From: an uncultured Eubacteriales bacterium
GTDB lineage: Bacteria; Bacillota; Clostridia; Oscillospirales; Acutalibacteraceae
Direction: 5' to 3'
Assembly: GCA_934541115.1 (NCBI GenBank)
Contig: CAKTDF010000015.1
Coordinates: 1-55,533, forward strand
Length of the DNA: 55,533 bases
A model generated the notes under the pieces. It had not been told where the DNA came from and did not search any database. It was given only the letters and a program-made list of their open reading frames with translations. Positions 16,102 through 23,994 of this stretch are shown here, one piece after another (within the stretch, counting starts at the first letter, position 1; every line of letters starts with the position of its first letter). Both the position numbers and the translations under genes were made by a program.

Positions 16102-16953
16102 TCATCTGCTGTAATGCCTGATAACGCCTACTGTCATTCCTATAACGTCAACAACATGGAAGAACGCGCCGTCCTCTGTCGGAAGAACCGTCAAGCCCTC
16201 TGCCTCAGTCAAAATCGTTGCAGCCGAACGTTCGAGCACGGTCTCAACTTTTCCGGTTTCGAGGTCTGCCGAATAGACATGCTTTTTCTTTGACGTATCG
16301 TTACAGGAAATATACAGAATACCGTCATAGACCTCCGCGCCCTGAACACGGTGGAAAGACGTCTCAAGCGGTTTTCTTTCAATAAATTCAAGCGTCTCTG
16401 CGTCAAGCACATTAACAAAATCTCCTCCGCGAGAAATACCGGTATAAAGCACGCCCTTTTCCCTGTCTGCGGCACACCACGAAAGATTGCCCTCCGGCTG
16501 AATCTCCTCGCCGAGAATTTTATACTGACCTGTGAATTCCAGCGTCTGTGCGTCAAAAACAGCAACAGCCGGGTGCTTTCTGAACATGTCCTCAACGGCA
16601 ACATAAATTTTCCCGTCATAATATGAGCAGCCGCCAAGATGATTGAAAAGCTGCTTTTTCATTGCTTTCGGCATTGCGTCGCGGTTTTCTTTAACTACCT
16701 CACCGGTTTTTATGCTGATTTTCGCTATTCCGTTAAAGCCTGTGTAGGTTCTGGCGCCTGTGCAGTAGAAGTACTCCCCGTCGTTTGTGATTCCCTGTGT
16801 GAGATAATCCCCGTCACAAAGAACATATCGGTCACTTGAAACAAGCTTTGCTTCGCCGAGAGTGTTTTCTCCGCCGTTGTCAATTGCACCGGCAAAAAGC
16901 AGCATTGTGCTCACAAAAAAGGCGGCAATTCTTTTTAGCAATGTCATTTTCAT
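16102..16953 (-). CDS. Secreted beta-propeller-like protein of unknown function
   Basis: 283 residues; the signal peptide 'LLKRIAAFFVSTMLLFAGAI' is in the first 23 residues. AAGGAG precedes two ATGs six bases apart (16953 and 16947). The mature part has repeating strand patterns with motifs such as 'YYDGKIYVAVED', 'AVFDAQTLEFTGQYK' and 'NVLDAETLEFIERK', typical of YncE/SMP-30-like propellers that read out as serial blades. About six blades would fit. No catalytic residues can be assigned. The gene is monocistronic, with its own terminator. Confidence 0.7.
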   Translation of the reverse strand: MKMTLLKRIAAFFVSTMLLFAGAIDNGGENTLGEAKLVSSDRYVLCDGDYLTQGITNDGEYFYCTGARTYTGFNGIAKISIKTGEVVKENRDAMPKAMKKQLFNHLGGCSYYDGKIYVAVEDMFRKHPAVAVFDAQTLEFTGQYKILGEEIQPEGNLSWCAADREKGVLYTGISRGGDFVNVLDAETLEFIERKPLETSFHRVQGAEVYDGILYISCNDTSKKKHVYSADLETGKVETVLERSAATILTEAEGLTVLPTEDGAFFHVVDVIGMTVGVIRHYSR

Positions 16954-17028
16954 TTCTCTCCTTATACATTTAAAATACGATGTGCTCCAAGTTTACCATT
17001 AAAAGGGAAGATTTGCAAGAACTTTGGC

Positions 17029-17057
17029 TTGAACAAAACCGTATTTTATGATAAAAT
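17029..17057 (+). promoter_or_regulatory. Promoter of the TSCPD gene
   Basis: TTGAAC (17029-17034), 17-base spacer, TAAAAT (17052-17057), 32 bases before the start codon at 17089. Confidence 0.65.
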
Positions 17058-17088
17058 ATCCTCAGAATTTTTTAAAGGACTGATAAAA

Positions 17089-17337
17089 ATGACTTATGAA
17101 TTCAAGCCTACCGGAGTCTGCGCAAGAGGTCTTTCTTTTGAAATTGATGACGGAAAGGTCAAAAACGTACATTTCAACGGCGGCTGCAACGGCAACACTC
17201 AGGGGATTGCAAAGCTCGTTGAGGGAATGAACGCAAAGGATGTCATCTCCCGCCTTGAGGGCGTAAAATGCGGCTTTAAAAAGACCTCATGCCCCGATCA
17301 GCTGGCAAAAGCACTAAAAGAAGCCCTCGGAGAATAA
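17089..17337 (+). CDS. TSCPD-domain protein (TIGR03905 type)
   Basis: 82 residues from ATG 17089 with AAAGGA upstream. The protein is essentially one TSCPD domain: 'GVCARGLSFEIDDGKVKNV', 'GGCNGNTQGIAKLVEGM', and the defining C-terminal 'TSCPDQLAKALKEAL'. The domain is related to the C-terminal part of class II ribonucleotide reductases and probably binds a metal through its conserved Cys residues. Stand-alone copies have no proven function. It is flanked by its own promoter and terminator. Confidence 0.9.
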   Translation: MTYEFKPTGVCARGLSFEIDDGKVKNVHFNGGCNGNTQGIAKLVEGMNAKDVISRLEGVKCGFKKTSCPDQLAKALKEALGE

Positions 17338-17350
17338 GGAACAAAACTCA

Positions 17351-17385
17351 AAAAAGTGTCGGAGCTGAAAACCGACACTTTTTAT
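17351..17385 (+). terminator. Terminator after the TSCPD gene
   Basis: AAAAAGTGTCGG / CCGACACTTTTT stem with a 9-base loop, followed by ATTTTTC. Confidence 0.9.
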
Positions 17386-17459
17386 TTTTCTTCATCATCT
17401 TTAAATTGGCGATAATTTTGGAATTTTTTATAAAATTTTAATTATTTGAGCTTATTTTA

Positions 17460-17489
17460 TTGACTAATAGGTGCAAAAAGTTGTATTAT
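17460..17489 (+). promoter_or_regulatory. Promoter of the large secreted Fn3 protein
   Basis: TTGACT (17460-17465), 18-base spacer, TATTAT (17484-17489). The leader of about 75 bases ends in an AGGAGG ribosome binding site before ATG 17569. Confidence 0.6.
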
Positions 17490-17568
17490 GAGGGTGCACA
17501 AAAATCTTGACGCCGGGTGCGGAAAAATCTGAACGGCGTCTGAAAATTTCAATAGGAGGCAACTTACT

Positions 17569-20412
17569 ATGAACAAAACATTGAAAAGCGTTCTCAGCAT
17601 CGTTTTGTGCGTACTGATGGCTTTCGGAACAATGTCAGTCGCTTTTGCGGCGGAGGAAGAACCCAAAGCACCTTCGCTCGGCGCTCAGTTCTATCTTTCG
17701 ACCACCGATGTTGAAAATTCAAAGCTTATCCTTGATAAGCTTGATGAAAAGCTTAAGGAAGCTAACCTCAACAAAAACATTGATGATAAACTGAGGAAGG
17801 CACTCAACGCAATTGATTTTACCGTTGATCTCAACAGCATTAACGGTATTATCAACACTCTTTACTCAATCAATAACGTTTTGCAGTTCAAGAAAGTAGA
17901 CATCTTAGGCCTCGTCGACAAAACGATCGGAGACATCGGAAGTGTCAACGTCAGCACACTCGACAAAGGCCTTAAGCGCGGCAAGCAGGACTATAAAATT
18001 ATCTGCGAATTCGTTGAGCTTATTGCCGCAAACGCTAACCTTATCGGCAAGGTGATTGACGGCAAGGCAGATTTCAAATTGCTCAACAGCGTTCTTGACC
18101 TCAAAAAGCTCCTCGGCGAGGACGGCGTTTCCGGTCTCATTAAGGGCATGATCGTCGGTATGCTCTTTGACAAGGACAAGGATTCCGCAAACTACAACGC
18201 TGCTTACAGCAGAGCTGTCAAGAACTTCGACAAGTTCCTCTTTGAAGAATTCCTTCCGGCAAAGCTTGCTTCGGCAGTTCCCGATTTCAAAATGAGCACA
18301 ACCTCAAAGGTTGACGTAATTCTTTCAACCGTTCTTGCAAGCTGCTGGAAGAAATACATTGAGCCGGCAGTCAAAGCTCTCAACATCACCGCCGGCGACA
18401 ACGAAGCACTCAAAAAGCTTGGCACCGTCATGACCTTCCAGGGCAGCGAAATTGACACCTCCCTCGTTAAAATTGACGGAACAAAGCCGCTTTCAACCCA
18501 GATCAACGATGTCCTCGGCACCGTTGCAGTTCAGCTCTTTAAGGGCTTTGAGTGGGAATACGGCACCGACGTCAAGCTCGTTGGCAAAAACATTCAGAAG
18601 CTTTATGAATATGTTGCAAAGGCAGTAGGCATTGAAGCCACCCCGATTGCAGTTCTCAAGTTTGTTCTTGAAAACATTGAGGGCAGCGGCAAAGATGATT
18701 ATGTAAAGGGCATTGACAACTGCAAGACTCTTGAAGAGGTTGCAAAGATCGTTCTCATCAACACCGCAAAGAAATCAGAAATTCCCGTTAAAGAAAACGT
18801 AAAGAGCTATGAAAACGTTCTCGGCGACATGCTCGCTTACTGGGCAAACAACTTTGTTGACCTCGGCTACGGCGCAGGCACCGGCAAAGACGTTTGGACC
18901 GTTCTCAATGATTTTGTCAACGTATATCTCTTTGACAAGGGCGTTGCAAAGGCTCTCGGAATTGATAAAAAGATCAAGTCTTCCGACAGCATTTTCAAAA
19001 AGCTTGACACCGTTATCAATCTCACCGGCATTTGGGATATCGCAGGCAAGAGCTACAAGAGCGAAGAATTCCTTAAGGACGTTCTGAACGGTCTCTTTAC
19101 CCTTGATTTTGACAAGCTCCTCAGCCTCACCGTTGTAAGGTTCTCAAATGACTTTGGCAGCAAAACCGCAGTTGAAGTTCTTTATAAGGCTATCTACAAC
19201 CTCCTCAAGAGCATCATGGGCAAGGAAATCCTTGTTGCTTATAACAGCGGCAGCCCGTTCCAGACTGCTCTTTCAAACTCATCGCTTAAGAAGACCGTCG
19301 TTAACCTTCTTAAGCAGCTTAACAGCAAGAAGGCCATCATCCTTCCGCCGGTTGCTTTTGCAGCGGCTCTCGCTCTCGGAACAAACGGCAAGGTTGAGGC
19401 AAAGGTTACCGCCGCTACCGCTGCAAACGCAACGTATACCGGCAAGGCGATCGTTCCCTCGTCACTTACTGTTACCGTAAACGGCAAGAAGGTTATTATC
19501 CCCTCTTATCAGTACACTGTAAAGGAAATCAAAAACAACGTCAAGATCGGCAAGGCTACCGTTGTTGCAGAACTCAACGGCGCAGTTAAAAACGCAACCG
19601 TCACCGCAACATTCAGCATCGTACCTGCAAAGGTTACCGGTCTTAAAGTTGCCGCAACATCAACCGGCGCAAAGCTTTCATGGAAAAAGGTTACCGGCGC
19701 AACAGCTTACGGTGTAGAATATTACAACGGCAAAAAGTGGGTTGCAAAAACCGTTACCGGAACAAGCACAACCATCACCGGTCTTAAAGCAAAAACTTCA
19801 TATAAGTTCAGAGTAAGAGCTTATAACAAGAGCGCAAAGGCTTACGGCGCATATTCCTCAACCGTAACCGCCTCCACCACAATCGCTCAGGTTAAGGGTC
19901 TCAAAGCAAAGGCAACAACCTCAACCTCAGTAACCCTCACATGGAGCAAGGTTTCCGGCGCAAAGAACTATGAAGTATGGCAGCTGAACGGCAAAAAGTG
20001 GGTCAAGGTTGCAACAACGACTAAGACCTCTGTCACCGTGAAGAAACTCAAAGCCAATACTGCATATCAGTTCAAGGTCAGGGCTGTTGACAAGAAAAAG
20101 GTTGCCGGCGATTATTCATCGGTTCTCAAGGTAACAACAAACCTCTCCGCCGTAAAGGGTCTCAAGGCAAAGCCGGCAAAAACAAGCGTTGCTCTTTCAT
20201 GGAGCAAGGTTTCCGGCGCAAAGAGCTATGAGATTTGGCAGCTTAAGGGCAAGAAGTGGACCAAGGTTGGCACTTCATCCTCCACAAAGTTCACCGTTAA
20301 GAAGGGACTTAAGAAGAATACAAAGTATCAGTTCAAGGTCAGAGCCGTTTCAAAGGCTAAGGTCTATGGCGAATTCTCAGCAGTAGTAAAAACCACGACC
20401 AAGAAGAAATAA
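17569..20412 (+). CDS. Large secreted protein with bacterial Ig-like and three Fn3 domains
   Basis: 947 residues. Signal peptide 'VLSIVLCVLMAFGTMSVAFA' (about 8-27). Residues ~30-600 are a helical region rich in Lys, Leu and Asp that I cannot assign. Residues ~605-685 form an Ig/MBG-like domain ('NATYTGKAIVPSSLTVTVN'), then three Fn3 domains at about 685-770, 773-857 and 860-945, each with 'SWxKVxGAxxYE' and 'YQFKVRAV' motifs. The very basic C-terminus suggests binding to cell wall or polymers. There is no sortase or dockerin signal. Its strong ribosome binding site and AAG/AAC/CTC-biased codons suggest high expression. Confidence 0.88.
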   Translation: MNKTLKSVLSIVLCVLMAFGTMSVAFAAEEEPKAPSLGAQFYLSTTDVENSKLILDKLDEKLKEANLNKNIDDKLRKALNAIDFTVDLNSINGIINTLYSINNVLQFKKVDILGLVDKTIGDIGSVNVSTLDKGLKRGKQDYKIICEFVELIAANANLIGKVIDGKADFKLLNSVLDLKKLLGEDGVSGLIKGMIVGMLFDKDKDSANYNAAYSRAVKNFDKFLFEEFLPAKLASAVPDFKMSTTSKVDVILSTVLASCWKKYIEPAVKALNITAGDNEALKKLGTVMTFQGSEIDTSLVKIDGTKPLSTQINDVLGTVAVQLFKGFEWEYGTDVKLVGKNIQKLYEYVAKAVGIEATPIAVLKFVLENIEGSGKDDYVKGIDNCKTLEEVAKIVLINTAKKSEIPVKENVKSYENVLGDMLAYWANNFVDLGYGAGTGKDVWTVLNDFVNVYLFDKGVAKALGIDKKIKSSDSIFKKLDTVINLTGIWDIAGKSYKSEEFLKDVLNGLFTLDFDKLLSLTVVRFSNDFGSKTAVEVLYKAIYNLLKSIMGKEILVAYNSGSPFQTALSNSSLKKTVVNLLKQLNSKKAIILPPVAFAAALALGTNGKVEAKVTAATAANATYTGKAIVPSSLTVTVNGKKVIIPSYQYTVKEIKNNVKIGKATVVAELNGAVKNATVTATFSIVPAKVTGLKVAATSTGAKLSWKKVTGATAYGVEYYNGKKWVAKTVTGTSTTITGLKAKTSYKFRVRAYNKSAKAYGAYSSTVTASTTIAQVKGLKAKATTSTSVTLTWSKVSGAKNYEVWQLNGKKWVKVATTTKTSVTVKKLKANTAYQFKVRAVDKKKVAGDYSSVLKVTTNLSAVKGLKAKPAKTSVALSWSKVSGAKSYEIWQLKGKKWTKVGTSSSTKFTVKKGLKKNTKYQFKVRAVSKAKVYGEFSAVVKTTTKKK

Positions 20413-20430
20413 TCAGTTGCAGTTTCTTTG

Positions 20431-20466
20431 CAGGCTGCCGCGAAAAGCGGCAGCCTGTTTTTTTTT
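20431..20466 (+). terminator. Terminator after the Fn3 protein
   Basis: CAGGCTGCCGC / GCGGCAGCCTG, an 11-bp perfect stem with a GAAAA loop, followed by nine T residues. Confidence 0.95.
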
Positions 20467-20529
20467 ACGTCTTAATCTGGCATTACGCAAAACCTTGTAG
20501 AATAAAGCTGCACGCGCCTGCGAAAAAGC

Positions 20530-20557
20530 TTGACAAAAGCAGTTATAAGAGTATAAT
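20530..20557 (+). promoter_or_regulatory. Promoter of the AbrB-ABC operon
   Basis: TTGACA (20530-20535), a 16-base spacer, TATAAT (20552-20557). The -10 box lies inside the palindrome at 20551-20566, so a protein bound there would block transcription. Confidence 0.8.
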
Positions 20558-20566
20558 CAGTTATAC
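20551..20566. promoter_or_regulatory. Palindromic operator over the -10 box
   Basis: GTATAA-TCAG-TTATAC is a perfect 6-bp inverted repeat. AGTTATA-type half sites recur on both sides (upstream near 20541 and downstream at about 20569-20576). It is probably the autoregulatory site of the AbrB-like protein, or of an unlinked regulator. Confidence 0.6.
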
Positions 20567-20607
20567 AAGTTATACTTTTACAACTTGGATGTTGTTAGTC
20601 TTTTGTC

Positions 20608-20709
20608 CTCGGAATTTTTGTTCAACTGCAAATTCCGAGTCGGTCAAACTGACGTAAAGTCTTATTAAGGCTGCAGCAAGGCTTTATTTAAATTCATATT
20701 TTTGCAGCC
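20608..20709 (+). other. Structured 5' leader of the AbrB-ABC operon
   Basis: Two stems are visible. CTCGGAATTT / AAATTCCGAG (20608-20617 with 20630-20639) is a perfect 10-bp stem. GGCTGCA / TGCAGCC (20669-20675 with 20703-20709) closes just before the GGAAAGG ribosome binding site region. No known riboswitch was recognised. With the promoter and operator, this accounts for the gap 20467-20726. Confidence 0.45.
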
Positions 20710-20726
20710 GGAAAGGTTATGGTAAC

Positions 20727-20957
20727 ATGGCAGGTAAAATGCCAAAGGGCAAATATATAGCGACCGTAAAGGTTGGAGAAAAGGGACAGATAGTTATTCC
20801 GAAACCTGCAAGGGATATGTTTTCAATCGAACCGGGAGACACTGTTCTGCTCCTGGCCGATGAGAATCAGGGCATCGCCATAGTTTCAAACGACGCGTAT
20901 ATGAACTTTGCCGACGCAATTTTCAAAGCGCAGGACAGAAAGGATGACGAAGCTTGA
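20727..20957 (+). CDS. AbrB/SpoVT-type swapped-hairpin DNA-binding regulator
   Basis: 76 residues. The AbrB fold is clear: 'ATVKVGEKGQIVIPKPARD', 'MFSIEPGDTVLLLADENQG'. The protein has a short tail instead of a second domain, so it resembles the small AbrB-like regulators that precede ABC exporter genes in Clostridia. Its stop overlaps the TTG start of the ATPase gene, so translation is coupled. It is likely to control its own operon through the palindrome at 20551-20566. Confidence 0.92.
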   Translation: MAGKMPKGKYIATVKVGEKGQIVIPKPARDMFSIEPGDTVLLLADENQGIAIVSNDAYMNFADAIFKAQDRKDDEA

Positions 20958-21685
20958 ATGCAATTGAAATAAAAGCCCTTTCAAAAAGCTTTAAAACGAG
21001 AAAAGCGGTTGACTCGCTCACCCTTTCGGTTGAAGAAGGCAGAGTTTTCGGTCTTCTCGGACAAAACGGTGCCGGAAAAACAACAACAATAAAAATGCTC
21101 TGCGGTCTGCTGACGCCGACCGACGGCGATGCTCTCATCAACGGCATAAGCGTTGTTTCAAATCCGCATGAGGTCAAAAAAAATATCGGCATTTCTCCGC
21201 AGGAGACTGCCGTTGCAAAAAATCTGACCGTGATTGAAAATCTTGAGTTCATTGCCGAGGTTTACGGCGCAAAAAAAGGAGAGGCGAAGGAAAAGGCAGA
21301 AAAAATGCTTGAACGTTTTTCGCTTTCGGAGCGTGCAAAGGACAAAGCAAAGTCTCTTTCCGGAGGAATGGAACGCCGTCTTTCAATCGCAATGGCGCTG
21401 CAAAGCGAACCAAAGGTTCTGTTTCTTGACGAACCGACTCTCGGTCTTGACGTCAGATCACGGCGCGAGCTTTGGCACCTCATTGAATCGCTCAAAGGCA
21501 AAATGACCGTTGTTCTGACCACGCATTACCTTGAAGAAGCCGAAGCGCTCTGCGATAAAATCGCAATTATGAATACAGGTCGCCTGCGCGCCATCGGAAC
21601 AAGCGAAGAAATCATCGCTCAAAGCGGTGCAGAGAATTTTGAAGACGCATTTTTACGCCTGACGGAAACGGAGGAAGAAAGATGA
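20954..21685 (+). CDS. ABC transporter ATP-binding protein
   Basis: 243 residues from TTG 20954; AAAGGATGA eight bases upstream fixes this start, and the nearby ATG is out of frame. Walker A 'GQNGAGKTTT', signature 'SLSGGMERR' and Walker B 'VLFLDEPTLGLD' are intact. It belongs to the ABC-2/drug-exporter type ATPases (about 240 residues). It pairs with the permease gene, which it overlaps by four bases (ATGA). The cargo is unknown: lipid, antibiotic or peptide are all possible. Confidence 0.93.
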   Translation: MNAIEIKALSKSFKTRKAVDSLTLSVEEGRVFGLLGQNGAGKTTTIKMLCGLLTPTDGDALINGISVVSNPHEVKKNIGISPQETAVAKNLTVIENLEFIAEVYGAKKGEAKEKAEKMLERFSLSERAKDKAKSLSGGMERRLSIAMALQSEPKVLFLDEPTLGLDVRSRRELWHLIESLKGKMTVVLTTHYLEEAEALCDKIAIMNTGRLRAIGTSEEIIAQSGAENFEDAFLRLTETEEER

Positions 21686-22413
21686 GGGCACTGACTTTTT
21701 CAAAGCGCAGCTTTAAAGAAATTCTGCGCGACCCGCTGTCGCTCATTTTCGGAATCGGTTTTCCGATCGTATTAATGACGGCAATGCACTTTCTTTCAAA
21801 AAGCATTGAGGGAATGCCAAACAGCTTTTCAATCTCCGCCTTTGCTCCGGGAATGGTTGTTTTTGGTCTTTCTTTCCTTTCAATTTTTCTTGGTATCCTC
21901 ATTGCAGGTGACAGAGAAACAGCGTTTTTGGCGCGGCTTTTTGCCTCGCCTCTTACTGTCTTTGACTTTCTTTTCGGATACAGTCTCCCCTGCATTGGTG
22001 TTGGTCTTCTCCAAAGCGCAGTAAGCATTGCATTCGCCTGTGCGATCGGTTTTGAATTTTCATGGCGGCTGCTTTTCTGTTTCCTCATTCTCGCCGCAGA
22101 CTCACTTTTGTATATAAGTCTCGGTCTGTTCAGCGGAACGATCTTCACGGCAAAAACCATGAGCGCATTCAACACCATTATTGTCAACCTTTCAGCGTGG
22201 CTTTCCGGAACTTGGTTTGACCTTAACATGATTAAAGGTGCGTTCAAAACGGTCTGTGAATGTCTTCCGTTTTATCATGCAGTTGAAGCTTTCAAAAACA
22301 CCCTTTCCGGCGATACCTGCGCGGTTTTGGTCAATCTCTCAGTAGTCCTCGGCTACAGTGCGGTGATTTTTGCCGCAGCAGCGCTGCTGTTTAAAAAGAA
22401 GATGAAAAAATAA
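21682..22413 (+). CDS. ABC-2 type transporter permease
   Basis: 243 residues, six predicted membrane segments, typical of ABC-2 permeases: 'FSKRSFKEILRDPLSLIFG' at the N-terminus, then 'FLSIFLGILIAGDRETAFLA' and the late segment 'CLPFYHAVEAFKNTLSGD'. It is translationally coupled to the ATPase gene by an ATGA overlap. The terminator at 22437-22471 ends the operon. Confidence 0.9.
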   Translation: MRALTFSKRSFKEILRDPLSLIFGIGFPIVLMTAMHFLSKSIEGMPNSFSISAFAPGMVVFGLSFLSIFLGILIAGDRETAFLARLFASPLTVFDFLFGYSLPCIGVGLLQSAVSIAFACAIGFEFSWRLLFCFLILAADSLLYISLGLFSGTIFTAKTMSAFNTIIVNLSAWLSGTWFDLNMIKGAFKTVCECLPFYHAVEAFKNTLSGDTCAVLVNLSVVLGYSAVIFAAAALLFKKKMKK

Positions 22414-22436
22414 AAGAATGCTGTTACCGGCAGTCA

Positions 22437-22471
22437 AAATGCCGCTCCCGCCTTACGCAGGAGCGGCATTT
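22437..22471. terminator. Bidirectional terminator between ABC operon and phage cluster
   Basis: AAATGCCGCTCC / GGAGCGGCATTT, a 12-bp stem with an 11-base loop, followed by TCTTT on the plus strand. It lies between two convergent operons. Confidence 0.85.
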
Positions 22472-22473
22472 CT

Positions 22474-23283
22474 TTAACCGCGAAGATAAATGTAAACATA
22501 GTTGCACATAGACTCGTTGAGGAACGTCACGGTGTCGTTCGACTGAGCGCGCCTGACTCCAAAGCCGTCAGACGTGCGGTAAACGCCGAGAGAGTTTCCG
22601 CTGCCTGTACGGAAACCGATATTGCAATAAAGCTTTCCGCCGCTCTCCGCCCGCGAAACAAGCGCGTTGGTTATATCAAAAACAACTATTGCCGAGGGTG
22701 ATTCTCCGAGACTGATCTTCCTTGTTTCCTCCCCGTTGCCCGTGTATCGTCCAACAACAAACGGCATCATGAGAAAAGATTTTTCTGCAGTTGTGAGGTG
22801 CATTGTTTCATCTGTAACGTGCGTTTTGCAAAGAAAATCTGCAAACGGGCGCAATATGCTGTTTTCCGTTGCGTACGCCGGACATGTTTCATACTCAAAA
22901 ATGAGCCTGCACGGAATCTTCAGTGTCTTTGTGTCGTCATCTGTTTCCGCCTCCCCGAGCCTATAAGTTTTCATCTCTCCTGCGTATGCATCGCAAAGCT
23001 CGTCAAGTACAGCTTCAGCCTTTGCAATAGCCGCTTTTGCAGACATACCTTTCGGCGCATAGCAGTTCATTGAGACCTCAATAACCGTTTTTCTGCAACA
23101 CTCCGCGTTCTCGTCAGAAAAGTGAGTCACATAGTTTTCGCATGTCATAAATGCAAATGTGAGCTTTTCAATCGGCGAACGTACCGCCGTGCCGGAATAA
23201 GAGTGTACCGCTCTGATATCCGCAACAGAGGTCAATGCGTTGGTTTTTTCAACAAGATTGTCAAGCAGCAAATCAGTCTTCAC
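22474..23283 (-). CDS. Phage head-completion/tail-terminator-like protein with fibre-tip-like C-terminus
   Basis: 269 residues, last gene of the capsid cluster. Residues 1-150 ('DLLLDNLVEKTNALTSVA', 'CYAPKGMSAKAAIAKAEAVL') have the size, pattern and gene position of tail-terminator proteins. Residues ~165-269 read 'FVVGRYTGNGEETRKISLGE' to 'FLNESMCNYVYIYLRG'. This is the pattern seen at the C-termini of phage fibres and host-binding proteins (GNG..RKI.LG....AIVV...G....Y.YI). The two-part reading is by eye. The gene overlaps the upstream one by 11 bases. No tube or tape-measure gene follows; the next sequence is a terminator. Confidence 0.6.
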   Translation of the reverse strand: MKTDLLLDNLVEKTNALTSVADIRAVHSYSGTAVRSPIEKLTFAFMTCENYVTHFSDENAECCRKTVIEVSMNCYAPKGMSAKAAIAKAEAVLDELCDAYAGEMKTYRLGEAETDDDTKTLKIPCRLIFEYETCPAYATENSILRPFADFLCKTHVTDETMHLTTAEKSFLMMPFVVGRYTGNGEETRKISLGESPSAIVVFDITNALVSRAESGGKLYCNIGFRTGSGNSLGVYRTSDGFGVRRAQSNDTVTFLNESMCNYVYIYLRG

Positions 23284-23632
23284 CTTCCGGCACCCCCTCG
23301 TTTCTGTGAACTATTGCCCAATTATATAGCACGTCTTCACCGAGACAGACCTTTTCGCAATGATCAACACTGAAATCGCTGCCGCCTATGCAAAGCTTTA
23401 CATTGATTCCGTCAACGCTTTCAAGCTCAATATCTCCGGGACAAAGCAAAAGGAACTTCGTCAGAGTATCAAATCCCAGTTCTCCGTGAACCGCCGAAAG
23501 ATACATTTTATTTTTATATCTCAGCGGCTGAAGAAAAGCTTCAAAATGAATTTCCTCGGTTTTTGTTTTGAATGAAAGCTTTCTGCCGTAGCGGGAGAAC
23601 ATCTTTCTGATTTTTTCAGCTACATGCTTCAA
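23273..23632 (-). CDS. Phage head-tail connector-like protein
   Basis: 119 residues. It starts inside the 3' end of the preceding gene (17-base overlap) and overlaps the next one. Pattern: a basic N-terminus 'KIRKMFSRYGRKLSFKTKTE' and a beta-rich body. Its place in the gene order (capsid - adaptor - this - terminator) and its size fit a head-tail stopper/joining protein. I recognise no strong motif, so this call rests mainly on synteny. Confidence 0.6.
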   Translation of the reverse strand: MKHVAEKIRKMFSRYGRKLSFKTKTEEIHFEAFLQPLRYKNKMYLSAVHGELGFDTLTKFLLLCPGDIELESVDGINVKLCIGGSDFSVDHCEKVCLGEDVLYNWAIVHRNEGVPEGED

Positions 23633-23981
23633 AGAAAAAACCTCCGTCTTTCAAAATACCTGCTGCTCTTGAAAAAGCCTCGTCGCGCATTTCCTTTTCA
23701 ATCAGCATTTCTTTTTCAATGTCGCGCCTGAGCGTCATGTCTCCGGCTTTATAGCTTTCAAAACGGTCTGACGAAGAGAGCATTTTATAAAACAGCCTGA
23801 ACCGCGCCTCTGCGGCGGCTGCTTCGGCAATCCGAGCGTCATCCGGATCAACTCCGTCTCTGAGCTTTTCAAAAACAAAGCCGAGCGCTCTTTTGCAAAA
23901 CGGCAAAAGAGCGGTCACCGGGTAGTTTTCAAGGTCGGCATGTTCTTTCAAGAGAGCGCATACATCAACTGCTTCGACCAT
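23616..23981 (-). CDS. Phage head-tail adaptor-like protein
   Basis: 121 residues from ATG 23981, with AAGGAGG upstream; the longer frame to 24179 overlaps the capsid gene and has no signal. Mostly helical ('CALLKEHADLENYPVTALLP', 'DARIAEAAAAEARFRLFYKM'), in the style of gp6/gp15-type connector proteins that sit under the portal. It follows the major capsid gene by 13 bases. Confidence 0.65.
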   Translation of the reverse strand: MVEAVDVCALLKEHADLENYPVTALLPFCKRALGFVFEKLRDGVDPDDARIAEAAAAEARFRLFYKMLSSSDRFESYKAGDMTLRRDIEKEMLIEKEMRDEAFSRAAGILKDGGFFFEACS

Positions 23982-23994
23982 GGAAACGCCTCCT

